Shown here: positions 37,139-45,066 of the stretch, piece after piece
Layout of the letters: every line of letters begins with the position of its first letter
Position numbering within the stretch: position 1 is the stretch's first letter
From: Marisediminitalea aggregata
Lineage (GTDB): Bacteria > Pseudomonadota > Gammaproteobacteria > Enterobacterales > Alteromonadaceae
DNA: 64,000 bases
Direction of reading: 5' to 3'
Assembly (NCBI RefSeq): GCF_900129565.1
Contig: NZ_FQWD01000001.1
Span: 682,001-746,000 of the forward strand
Program-made: the position numbers and the translations under genes
The notes under the pieces: model-generated
Told to the model about the DNA's origin: nothing
Database searches by the model: none
Seen by the model: the letters and a program-made list of their open reading frames with translations, nothing else

Positions 37139-37752
37139 CAGCGCGTGGCTTTACCCTGATTGAAATATTGATTGCGATGGCCATTTTCACCATGATCGGC
37201 CTAGCTTCCACGGCGTTGCTGACCACCGTGATCGATAGTGACGAAGCTTCCACTGAAAAGTTTGCAGAACTACAACAACTGCAGCGCTTTATGCTTACCC
37301 TTGAACGCGACGTATTACAGGTCGTCGACCGGCCGGTTCGCGTAGAAGGCGAAGAGAATAAAACCGTCTTTCGCGGCGGCGAGCTGGACGATAGCGATGC
37401 CGACGGCATGGCTTTTGTGCGTGGCGGCTGGCACAACCCCAAACTCATGTTGCCCCGCAGCACCCTGCAAGGCGTGGCTTATCGCCTGAAGAACGGCAAT
37501 ATTGAACGTCTCAATACCGTCTATATTGATAACGTTCTGGGTTATGAGCCTAAAGTCCGGGTTGTACTCAGCGACGTGACTGACTTTCAGCTGGAATTTA
37601 ATACCGGCGAGAAAGACGGTAGAAATGACGGCTGGCACGACAGCTTTACCGGTGAACGGCTACCCGACGGCATCCGGGTAACGGTAACCACCAAAAAAGG
37701 CGGTGAATTTATTCGCACCTTTGCCATTGGCGGAGTAGCCAGCAATGGTTAA
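37135..37752 (+). CDS. gspJ: GspJ, minor pseudopilin
   Basis: Part of the GspI-J-K pseudopilus tip complex. The 205-residue protein has a short leader cut after G5 (ARGFTLIEILIAM) with E10 at +5, the QRFMLTLERDVLQVV helix region and an RDG-like ending typical of GspJ (DGIRVTVTTKKGGEFIRTFAI). Start overlaps gspI by four bases. Confidence 0.94.
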   Translation: MTARGFTLIEILIAMAIFTMIGLASTALLTTVIDSDEASTEKFAELQQLQRFMLTLERDVLQVVDRPVRVEGEENKTVFRGGELDDSDADGMAFVRGGWHNPKLMLPRSTLQGVAYRLKNGNIERLNTVYIDNVLGYEPKVRVVLSDVTDFQLEFNTGEKDGRNDGWHDSFTGERLPDGIRVTVTTKKGGEFIRTFAIGGVASNG

Positions 37753-38731
37753 CCCACATCGCCAACAAGGCGCCGCGCTTTTGATTGTGCTAATGATTGT
37801 GGCTTTAGTTGCCATCATCGCCACAGAAATGGGCGCCCGACTTCAACTGCAGGTGCAACGCGCGATCAATATTAAAGACAATAATCAGGCGTATTGGTAC
37901 GCCGTTAGCGCCGAGGAATTTGCCCGCAAATCTATCGGCACGTTAATGCAGGAAACCGGCGACAAGATTCATTTAAACCAGCCATGGGCAGAAGAGTTCG
38001 AGTACCCCATGGACAACGGTGGAATCAGCGCAAGATTGGAAGACATGCAGAGCTGTTTTAATCTGAACGCCCTGCCCGACGCCAACCAACAAAATGTCTC
38101 AGCCACCGAACCGTCAGAAGCCCTGACTGCCTTTGCCCGGTTGATCAAACTAGTTAATGAAGACATCGACAGTTACACCGTCGATACCATTCGCGATTCA
38201 CTGGGAGACTGGATTGATGCCGACGACCAAATGCGGGTATATGGTGCAGAAGAAAGCGAATACGCGTCGCGGGAGTTTCCTTACCTGGCCGCAAACAGCA
38301 TGCTGGCAAGTCAGTCAGAGCTGCGTCTAATCAACGGGGTTGAGCCTCAGTGGCTGGACAGTTTACTGCCCATGGTTTGTGTCATCCCGAGCAGCAACCT
38401 GATGTCGATTAACGTGAATACCCTGTCGGAAGACCACGCTCCCCTGTTAGCAGCCTTAACCGGCTTGAGCACCGAACAGGCAAACAGCGTCATTAGCGCC
38501 AGGCCCCAGGATGGCTGGGATGACGTAAACGATTTTCTAGCAGAGCCCGATATTACCGCCCTGCAATTAACCACTACCCAAACAGAATGGTTCGCCGTAA
38601 CCACAGAGTATTTTATTTTACATACCAAGAGCCGTTACAATGAGGCAACTTTTGCCATGAGTTCGGTGTTTAATGCCACCTCAGCAGGTGACGTGAATGT
38701 GTTACGGCGCGAATTTGGAGTCTTGAAATAA
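37745..38731 (+). CDS. gspK: GspK, atypical minor pseudopilin
   Basis: The largest pseudopilin, sitting at the pseudopilus tip. The 328-residue protein has a leader ending G9|A10 (RQQGAALLIVLMIVALVA) without the +5 glutamate, which is normal for GspK. It has a large helical insert, the NLNALPDANQ and DWIDADDQMRVYGAEES segments and the NVNTLSEDHAPLLAAL region. Its start overlaps the gspJ end by eight bases and its stop overlaps gspL by one. Confidence 0.94.
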   Translation: MVNPHRQQGAALLIVLMIVALVAIIATEMGARLQLQVQRAINIKDNNQAYWYAVSAEEFARKSIGTLMQETGDKIHLNQPWAEEFEYPMDNGGISARLEDMQSCFNLNALPDANQQNVSATEPSEALTAFARLIKLVNEDIDSYTVDTIRDSLGDWIDADDQMRVYGAEESEYASREFPYLAANSMLASQSELRLINGVEPQWLDSLLPMVCVIPSSNLMSINVNTLSEDHAPLLAALTGLSTEQANSVISARPQDGWDDVNDFLAEPDITALQLTTTQTEWFAVTTEYFILHTKSRYNEATFAMSSVFNATSAGDVNVLRREFGVLK

Positions 38732-39933
38732 TGGAACAGTTAGTTGTCAGACTTGGCACCACTATGTCCGATCCGGTTCACTGGGTTGTTTGGTCAACGC
38801 AGGACCAGGATGTAATCGCCAGTGGCGAACTGCCTGACGCCAGCGCACTGGCCAGCCTCACCGAACGTACCCGGCTGCGTAAAGCGCTGGTACTGGTGCC
38901 CGGCGCAGACGTGCGTTTGTGTCAGGTAGACCTGCCACCCAAAGCCAATCGCAAAATCCTGAATGCCATTCCGTTTATGCTGGAAGATGAGCTGGCTGAC
39001 GATATCAGTGAGCTGTTCTTCGCATTTGGTCCGAAGACCGGTAATCAGCAAGCGGTAGCTATTGTGAGCCACGAGGCTGTAGCTCAGTGGCGCCAATGGA
39101 TAGAAGACGCAGGATTTAGCTGCGACACTATGCTGCCTGACACGCTGGCATTGCCGCAACCTGACGACCAGCATTGGTCGGCCATTGCACTGGGCGAACA
39201 ACTCATTGTGCGTCAGGGAAGCTGGCAGGGCATGCAGGGCGAAACCGACTTTATGACCAGCGTACTGGCCTTTCAGGCCAAGCAAATACCGGAAGGCGTT
39301 ACCGTAACCGCGCTTTCAGACATGGATTTACACGCTGTACCCAATATTACGGTAGAGGCTGACGACTCCGGATTGCCGCCAGCGGGTAAGCTGGCAAAAG
39401 CCGCATTGTCTGCGTCGTTTAACCTGTTGCAGGGTCAATACAAAGTTAAAAAGCAACACAATCAGGTCTGGCAGTTCTGGCGTACACCCGCAATTTTACT
39501 GGGGTTGGTACTGGTGCTAACGATTGGCGAAAAAGTACTGCATTTGCAGCAGTTAGAACAGCAAAACGACGAGCTTTCTGCCCAAATCGATGCTGTCATT
39601 AAGCAGGGCTTTCCGGATCTCGGCACCTATCGAAACGCGCGAACACGTATAGAACGTGAAATGCGTGAATTAGAACAAGGCGGCAGTGGCAGCTCACTGC
39701 TGGTCATGCTGGCACAACTCAACAACGCCTTTGCCAGCTCTCAGGTCACGCCACAAACCATTCGCTTTGATGCCAATCGCACCGAAATTCGCATGCAAGC
39801 GGAAGGCAAGGACTTTAATGCGCTGCAAGCATTCAAACGCGGTGCGGAAGCGGCAGGCTTTAGTGTGGAAGAAGGCGCCATTAATAACCGCGATGACAAA
39901 GTCATCGGTACCATGGCAATTAAGGGGGCGTAA
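38731..39933 (+). CDS. gspL: GspL, type II secretion inner-membrane platform protein
   Basis: GspL recruits the ATPase GspE through its cytoplasmic domain. The 400-residue protein begins with a MreB/FtsA-like cytoplasmic fold (RTRLRKALVLVPGADVRLCQ, NAIPFMLEDELADDI), has one membrane segment near residues 250-270 (FWRTPAILLGLVLVLTIGEK) and a periplasmic ferredoxin-like C-terminal domain. Overlaps gspK and gspM by one base each. Confidence 0.93.
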   Translation: MEQLVVRLGTTMSDPVHWVVWSTQDQDVIASGELPDASALASLTERTRLRKALVLVPGADVRLCQVDLPPKANRKILNAIPFMLEDELADDISELFFAFGPKTGNQQAVAIVSHEAVAQWRQWIEDAGFSCDTMLPDTLALPQPDDQHWSAIALGEQLIVRQGSWQGMQGETDFMTSVLAFQAKQIPEGVTVTALSDMDLHAVPNITVEADDSGLPPAGKLAKAALSASFNLLQGQYKVKKQHNQVWQFWRTPAILLGLVLVLTIGEKVLHLQQLEQQNDELSAQIDAVIKQGFPDLGTYRNARTRIEREMRELEQGGSGSSLLVMLAQLNNAFASSQVTPQTIRFDANRTEIRMQAEGKDFNALQAFKRGAEAAGFSVEEGAINNRDDKVIGTMAIKGA

Positions 39934-40409
39934 TGGAGTTTTTAAAGCAGAAATACGCGGCCCTGACCGAGCGCGAACAGCGACTGGTACTACTATCGGC
40001 AATCGTTGTACTGATCGGCCTGTTCTACTGGGGGATTTGGGCGCCGTTAAACCAGGGCATCGACCAGCAAACCAAACAACTGAGTAATAACCAAAAACTA
40101 CTCAGCTGGGTAGAAGAGCAGTCAGCACGCGCCGCTATTTTACGTCGCAGCCAGTCTGGCAACCGCACTTTCAACGGCTCATTACAGCAAGCCGTAACGT
40201 CTTCCAGCAATCAGTTTTCGCTGGTGATTTCGCGTATGCAACCGCAAAACGACAACCTGCAGGTGTGGATTGATGAGGCGGTATTTAACGACTTGTTAGC
40301 CTGGCTTGATCACCTCGAATCTCGCGGTGTACAAATTGACCAACTGGATGTTACCGAAGCCGACGCCTCGGGCATGATTAAAGTCAGACGATTGGTGCTG
40401 AGTAAATGA
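39933..40409 (+). CDS. gspM: GspM, type II secretion inner-membrane platform protein
   Basis: A small bitopic membrane protein partner of GspL. The 158-residue protein has one N-terminal membrane segment (LVLLSAIVVLIGLFYWGIW), a coiled helical neck and a periplasmic ferredoxin-like C-terminal domain (FNDLLAWLDHLESRGVQIDQ). Start overlaps gspL by one base and its end overlaps gspN by four. Confidence 0.93.
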   Translation: MEFLKQKYAALTEREQRLVLLSAIVVLIGLFYWGIWAPLNQGIDQQTKQLSNNQKLLSWVEEQSARAAILRRSQSGNRTFNGSLQQAVTSSSNQFSLVISRMQPQNDNLQVWIDEAVFNDLLAWLDHLESRGVQIDQLDVTEADASGMIKVRRLVLSK

Positions 40410-41170
40410 TAAAACAGTATTGGCGATGGATCCTCGCCGCCCTTTTCCTGTATCTCGTATTATTAGTAGCGTATTTACCTGCAGCGCAAGTGGCATACCG
40501 CCTGCCTTTGCCGAATACGGTAAAACTCGGCAAGGTGTCTGGTACCCTCTGGCAGGGTCACATCGATCGCGTAGTAGTGAACAACATGCCCATTCAACAG
40601 GTCAACTGGACGTTGTCTGCCTTACCGCTGTTCATGGGCACCTTGTCGGTAGATTTAGACGCAGGCAATATGCGATCAGCCAATGCCATTGCGTTTAAAG
40701 GGCCTCTGGAGGTCGATTTATTGTCTGAAGGGAATCTCACCGCCAGCGACTTTCTGTTGTATTTACCGGTTGACCTTGTACTGGCAGAAGTGCAATTGCC
40801 GCTGCCAGTCGATGCCGGTGGCCGGTTTCGCGTCAATGTTGAATCCCTGACGCTGGAAGCGGGTATCTGCTCGCAGATGATGGCCTATGGCGATTGGCTG
40901 AACGCGTCAGTAGCAGGCACGCAAGGGCCTATTGAACTGGGTAATTTTTCTGCGACCTTACGCTGCGACAATAAGCAATATATTATTTCCGTGGCAGAGC
41001 CCAACGCATTTGGATTAACGCTGGACGCTCAGGCTGCCACCGACTTTTCCACATTTACCGCAACATCGAAATTTAAGCCGGACCCGTCACTTCCTCAGGA
41101 AGTTCACGACGCTGCCCAGTTTTTTGGTCAGCCAGACAGCCAGGGCTATATCCACTACGACATTCGCTAA
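40406..41170 (+). CDS. gspN: GspN, type II secretion accessory protein
   Basis: The last gene of the gsp operon; GspN is an accessory periplasmic/inner-membrane protein absent from some type II systems. The 254-residue protein has an N-terminal membrane anchor (ILAALFLYLVLLVAYLPA) and the VSGTLWQGHIDRV segment typical of GspN. A 12-bp hairpin (41180-41212) follows directly. Its presence matches Vibrio/Shewanella-type operons. Confidence 0.9.
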   Translation: MIKQYWRWILAALFLYLVLLVAYLPAAQVAYRLPLPNTVKLGKVSGTLWQGHIDRVVVNNMPIQQVNWTLSALPLFMGTLSVDLDAGNMRSANAIAFKGPLEVDLLSEGNLTASDFLLYLPVDLVLAEVQLPLPVDAGGRFRVNVESLTLEAGICSQMMAYGDWLNASVAGTQGPIELGNFSATLRCDNKQYIISVAEPNAFGLTLDAQAATDFSTFTATSKFKPDPSLPQEVHDAAQFFGQPDSQGYIHYDIR

Positions 41171-41179
41171 TACTGTCTA

Positions 41180-41212
41180 CTCATTCAGGCCCTCAACTGA
41201 GGCCTGAATGAG
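41180..41212 (+). terminator. Strong hairpin at the end of the gsp operon
   Basis: A perfect 12-bp stem CTCATTCAGGCC/GGCCTGAATGAG with a nine-base loop lies 10 bases after gspN and just before the convergent gene end at 41223. No T run follows on the plus strand, so it may be a 3'-end stabiliser or a factor-dependent stop. Confidence 0.55.
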
Positions 41213-41222
41213 ATATGGCGTA

Positions 41223-41624
41223 TCAGCTAAACCACTGCCAGCGGTTGCGGGTTGTCAGAAAGATAAGTAAACCACCAAGTAAACCAAATAACGCACCAAC
41301 AATGCCAATACCCAGGTAAATATTAATCACAAATGCAATGGCGACAGAGGCGTACATGCCGTACACCGCGTACTTTTTCCAGCTCCAGATCCCTACGGCA
41401 ATGGCAAAATTAATGACACTCATTACGCCAAGGGCATAGACAATCCCGATTGTTGCCTTCGGTTGGGTCGAAACGATGAGGTCCGGCGCCGAAAAATACA
41501 TAAATGCAGTGAGCGGGTTGGCGATAAACATCAGAATAAGAAATGTCGATAACCAAAAACCGCGTTTCTTCTGCTCGGGTTGAGAGGGGGCATCAGCAAC
41601 GTTGTTAGTGTTGTGTTCCTGCAT
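41223..41624 (-). CDS. Small membrane protein, unknown
   Basis: The 133-residue protein has four hydrophobic segments (FLILMFIANPLTAFMYF, IGIVYALGVMSVINFAIAVGIW, YGMYASVAIAFVINIYLGIGIV, GALFGLLGGLLIFLTT) after a charged N-terminus, so it is an integral membrane protein. I do not recognise the family. It ends convergently with gspN and stands 97 bases downstream of yjjX on the same strand. Confidence 0.65.
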   Translation of the reverse strand: MQEHNTNNVADAPSQPEQKKRGFWLSTFLILMFIANPLTAFMYFSAPDLIVSTQPKATIGIVYALGVMSVINFAIAVGIWSWKKYAVYGMYASVAIAFVINIYLGIGIVGALFGLLGGLLIFLTTRNRWQWFS

Positions 41625-41721
41625 GGTAATTCCTTTACATTAGTCCCTGTTGGTGAGGGTCTCGTTGTCTGTTCGTAAGCTATGATAGCGACACTGGCCG
41701 GGCTGAGCTGGCCAGTGACGG

Positions 41722-42252
41722 TTATTTTGAAAACAGGGTCGTATGATTAAACGGCGACATTGCTAAAATCACAGCCAGTTCATACACGCTTTGCCGGGTG
41801 GCCAGATTATTGGTGAGCAGGCCAATTGCCCCACCTTTTTGTTTTACGTTTACGGTATTGAACGTGCGGTCCATGACCGGTCCCAACTCTTCGCCATTAA
41901 CCAACGCCTGGTAGACACTGTTTGGCAGAGGCAAATTTGCACTGCGGCCGACAGACCACTGTTCACCATTGCAAATCGCCACATAGGCAAACGTTGCCGG
42001 GCCATCCTCAAAGTTATCCACGCCACCTTCTATGGCAATATACCAGTCAGCCTTTTCAGCCTGCATACACGCTTTTACCCGGTTGACCGCACCTAAGCGG
42101 GTTTCTGCTTCCGTCATGGGCTGTTCAGCCACCAGACTCGGGGCATGCATGCCCAACACATCCTGTTCACCAATGTTACCCAGCACCTGATTCATCGCAA
42201 TCTGTGCTGCGTTCACTTTTACCGGGTTCTTTGAGCCTACAATCAGTTTCAT
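41722..42252 (-). CDS. yjjX: YjjX, inosine/xanthosine triphosphatase
   Basis: This enzyme hydrolyses non-canonical purine nucleoside triphosphates, protecting nucleic acids from inosine and xanthosine. The 176-residue protein has the family start KLIVGSKNPVKVNAAQIA, the QPMTEAETRLGAVNRV segment and the YIAIEGGV motif. It lies 13 bases downstream of the yrfG-like gene on the minus strand. The pairing with a nucleotidase and a nearby NudE suggests a small nucleotide-housekeeping group. Confidence 0.93.
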   Translation of the reverse strand: MKLIVGSKNPVKVNAAQIAMNQVLGNIGEQDVLGMHAPSLVAEQPMTEAETRLGAVNRVKACMQAEKADWYIAIEGGVDNFEDGPATFAYVAICNGEQWSVGRSANLPLPNSVYQALVNGEELGPVMDRTFNTVNVKQKGGAIGLLTNNLATRQSVYELAVILAMSPFNHTTLFSK

Positions 42253-42265
42253 TCCCTGACTCCTG

Positions 42266-42949
42266 TTAATTTGTTGGCGGATTATTGCGAATATCGTCGA
42301 GAATATCGCGATAGTCAGTCACGGCAGGAAACGTGGTTATCTCTCTTGCCGGTTGCTTGCTATCGGGGTTACTAACAGCGAGTAAGTGTTTAATGCCAAA
42401 TGTTTTAGCCGCTTCAAGAATCGTCAGGCTGTCGTCCACAAATAGCGTTGTAGCCGGATCAAACCCCAAACGCTGCTGCAATGCTCGCCACAGGTCCTGG
42501 GATTCCTTCGTTACCCCGAACTCATGGGTAGATATCAGCGTATCAATGTGCGCGTCGAGCTGAGTATGTTCGACTTTCAGCGACAAACTCCCCGGGTGTG
42601 CATTGGTCACCAGCACCACTTCGCGCCCGCTTTCGTGCAGCGCATCCAGAAACGGGAGGGTGTCATCACGCATGGCAATAAGATGCTCGATATCGCGTTT
42701 GGCAGCCACTATGTCCATATCCAGATACTTTGCCCAGTAGTCCAGACAGTACCATTCGATTTTGCCGCTTACGCGTTCGTAGTGAGCCAGCATATCGGCC
42801 CGACACACTGCCAGTGACTGGCCGGTTTTCTCGGCCAGTTTTTGCGGCAAATGCTCCAGCCAGAAGTGATTATCGAAATGCAAATCCAGCAGCGTACCGT
42901 CCATATCCAGCAGAACCGTTTTGATTTCTTTCCAAGGCAGAAATGGCAA
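42266..42949 (-). CDS. yrfG: YrfG, HAD-family GMP/IMP nucleotidase
   Basis: A cytoplasmic HAD phosphatase; the E. coli homologue dephosphorylates GMP and IMP. The protein has HAD motif I VLLDMDGTLLDL, VTNAHPGSL (motif II), and FVDDSLTILEAAKTFG (motif IV). I chose the TTG at 42949, giving 227 residues beginning PFLPWKEIKTVLLDMDG, because AAAGGA lies just upstream; the longer form would overlap the divergent nudE start. It lies next to nudE, as in E. coli. Confidence 0.9.
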   Translation of the reverse strand: MPFLPWKEIKTVLLDMDGTLLDLHFDNHFWLEHLPQKLAEKTGQSLAVCRADMLAHYERVSGKIEWYCLDYWAKYLDMDIVAAKRDIEHLIAMRDDTLPFLDALHESGREVVLVTNAHPGSLSLKVEHTQLDAHIDTLISTHEFGVTKESQDLWRALQQRLGFDPATTLFVDDSLTILEAAKTFGIKHLLAVSNPDSKQPAREITTFPAVTDYRDILDDIRNNPPTN

Positions 42950-43017
42950 GCGCTTTTCCTTTAAATACGTTAATCTTAAGACTGACACTATGATAACGAA
43001 AGACTGACCTGAACAAC

Positions 43018-43590
43018 ATGAGCAATATTGAAAAGGACAAAACGTTACCGCGGATCCATGAACGCAAAATCGTAGCCGAGAGCCGCTTTTTTCGCGTTGA
43101 ACGAGTAGACCTGGAGTTTTCCAATGGCGCAACCCGCCAGTTTGAGAGAATGGCAGGTTACAGCCGTGGCGCAGTAATGATCGTCGCCGTCCAGGATGGA
43201 CATTTCCTGTTAGTCAGAGAATATGCCGCAGGCACCCACTCGTATGAACTGGGATTCCCCAAGGGGCTCATTGACCAGGGCGAAACCGCACTGGAAGCAG
43301 CCAACCGCGAATTAAAGGAAGAAGCCGGATTTGGTGCTCATGACCTGCAGGAAGTGCATAAAGTAAATATGGCACCGACGTTTTTTAACGCGCAAATGAC
43401 CATCGTAATTGCTCATGATCTGTATCCCCAACAATTACCCGGCGATGAGCCTGAACCACTGGAAGTGGTGCGCTGGCCTATCGACCGTGCCGATGAATTA
43501 CTCGCCCGCGACGACTTTATTGAAGCCCGCTGCGTCGCGGCGCTTTTCCTTGCTCAAAAGTGGTTAAAGGAGCACCCCGACTATGCCTGA
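43018..43590 (+). CDS. nudE: NudE, ADP-compound Nudix hydrolase
   Basis: NudE hydrolyses ADP-ribose, NADH and diadenosine polyphosphates. The 190-residue protein has the Nudix box from G83 (GLIDQGETALEAANRELKEE, then AGF) and the N-terminal VAESRFFRVERV segment. The divergent start is 68 bases from the yrfG-like TTG. It overlaps cysQ by eight bases, the nudE-cysQ pair seen in many gammaproteobacteria. Confidence 0.96.
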   Translation: MSNIEKDKTLPRIHERKIVAESRFFRVERVDLEFSNGATRQFERMAGYSRGAVMIVAVQDGHFLLVREYAAGTHSYELGFPKGLIDQGETALEAANRELKEEAGFGAHDLQEVHKVNMAPTFFNAQMTIVIAHDLYPQQLPGDEPEPLEVVRWPIDRADELLARDDFIEARCVAALFLAQKWLKEHPDYA

Positions 43591-44401
43591 ACACACCGAT
43601 GAAGCGCTGTTAAATATAGCCAAAGAAGCCGCTATCGCCGCCGGTGAAGCCATTATGACTCTGTACGACGAAGGCGATTTTGAGAGTTATCAGAAAGCCG
43701 ATGAGTCACCCGTGACCAGCGCCGATTACAAAGCCAACGAAATCATTTGTCAGCACCTCAAGCTCAATACGCCTGATATCCCGATCCTGTCGGAAGAAAC
43801 CAAACACGCCAGCCTTGAAGAACGAAGTCAATGGGACCGCTACTGGTTAATCGACCCCATTGACGGCACCCAGGAATTTATCGCACGCAGTGGCGACTTT
43901 GCCGTTAATATCGCGCTGATTGAAAACAATCAACCTAAGATAGGGGTGATTTTCTGGCCGCCAGGGCAAAGTCTCTATTATGCTATTAAGGGGCATGGTG
44001 CATTTAAAGAGTCACCTGAATCTTCCGGCCCAATTAGTGTGCGCAAGCTGGACGACCCGCATAACAGCGTGGTGATTCTGGCAATTAGCAGACGCCAGCC
44101 ACGCGAACGTGTGATCGGTAAAATGTGTGCAAAACGGGTGTATCAGACACTGCCACTGGGCAGCTGTTCGTTAAAAGCATGCTTTATAGCTGAAGGAAAA
44201 GCAGATGCCTTTATGCGCATCGGCGTGACCGGCGAGTGGGATACCGGCGCTTCGCAATGCATTGTTTCAGAAGCAGGCGGAGCCATTTTTGCGGCTGACT
44301 TCGAACCGCTGAGCTATAACCAGCGTCATTCTCTGGAAAACCCGGACTTTGTTGTATTGGGCGACCAAAACGTCCCCTGGCAGGACATCATCCAATATTA
44401 A
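43583..44401 (+). CDS. cysQ: CysQ, 3'(2'),5'-bisphosphate nucleotidase
   Basis: It hydrolyses the PAP and related 3'-phosphoadenosine by-products of sulfate assimilation. The 272-residue protein has inositol-monophosphatase-family motifs: ILSEETKH, the metal site WLIDPIDGTQEF and the GEWDTGASQCIV segment. Overlaps nudE by eight bases and is followed by the yceI gene after 11 bases, consistent with one transcript. Confidence 0.96.
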   Translation: MPEHTDEALLNIAKEAAIAAGEAIMTLYDEGDFESYQKADESPVTSADYKANEIICQHLKLNTPDIPILSEETKHASLEERSQWDRYWLIDPIDGTQEFIARSGDFAVNIALIENNQPKIGVIFWPPGQSLYYAIKGHGAFKESPESSGPISVRKLDDPHNSVVILAISRRQPRERVIGKMCAKRVYQTLPLGSCSLKACFIAEGKADAFMRIGVTGEWDTGASQCIVSEAGGAIFAADFEPLSYNQRHSLENPDFVVLGDQNVPWQDIIQY

Positions 44402-44412
44402 GGAGCGAGTTT

Positions 44413-44982
44413 ATGTTTAAACAATCTGTAGTGTTACTTTCTGGTTTACTTTCAGCGTCAGCGTTTGCCCAATGGACGTTGGATCAGGACAATTCTGCTT
44501 TGCACTTCATGTCCACCAAAAACGCGCAGGTTACTGAAGTCCACAGCTTTGACCATTTTTCCGGCAAACTGTCTGACTCTGGCACCTTAACCATCGAAGT
44601 GCCTCTGGATTCAGTGAACACCAATATTCCCATTCGCAACACCCGCATGCAGGAAATGCTGTTTGAAGTAGCTAAATACCCTACCGCAACCTTCAGTGCC
44701 ACACTGCCGTCAGCGCTATTGGATATGGCAGCCGGCACCAGTAAAGCAAGTGTGGTTGAAGGCGAACTGAGCCTGCACGGTATGACTGCACCAGTCAGCT
44801 TTAACGTAATGGTAAGCAAGCTGTCTGACGATACGATTCAGGCATCGACGATTTCACCCACCTTGATCGGCGCCGACACCTTTGGTCTGAAAGGCGGCGT
44901 TGAAGCATTGCAAAACATAGCGGGTCTGAAGAGCATTACCTTTAACGCCCCAGTCACCTTTAGCGTGACTTTCGAGAAATAA
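44413..44982 (+). CDS. YceI-family periplasmic protein
   Basis: The 189-residue protein has a signal peptide (MFKQSVVLLSGLLSASAFAQ) and a YceI-type lipocalin-like fold, with SALHFMSTKNAQVTEVHSF, NTRMQEMLFEVAKYPTATF and the LHGMTAPVSFNVMV strand. YceI proteins bind polyisoprenoid lipids, with roles in stress or envelope homeostasis; the ligand here is unknown. Follows cysQ by 11 bases. Confidence 0.88.
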   Translation: MFKQSVVLLSGLLSASAFAQWTLDQDNSALHFMSTKNAQVTEVHSFDHFSGKLSDSGTLTIEVPLDSVNTNIPIRNTRMQEMLFEVAKYPTATFSATLPSALLDMAAGTSKASVVEGELSLHGMTAPVSFNVMVSKLSDDTIQASTISPTLIGADTFGLKGGVEALQNIAGLKSITFNAPVTFSVTFEK

Positions 44983-44997
44983 CCCCTTCAGAAATAG

Positions 44998-45041
44998 AAA
45001 AGGCGGGGCAGCCTGAGGAGAATTGTCTGCACCCGCCTTTG
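44998..45041. terminator. Bidirectional hairpin between yceI and opgH
   Basis: AAAGGCGGG...CCCGCCTTT with an additional GCAG/CTGC pair forms a large stem. T's follow on either strand. Convergent genes on both sides make a shared terminator likely. Confidence 0.7.
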
Positions 45042-45066
45042 ATTAACTTGTCGCTTTCACTCCCTG

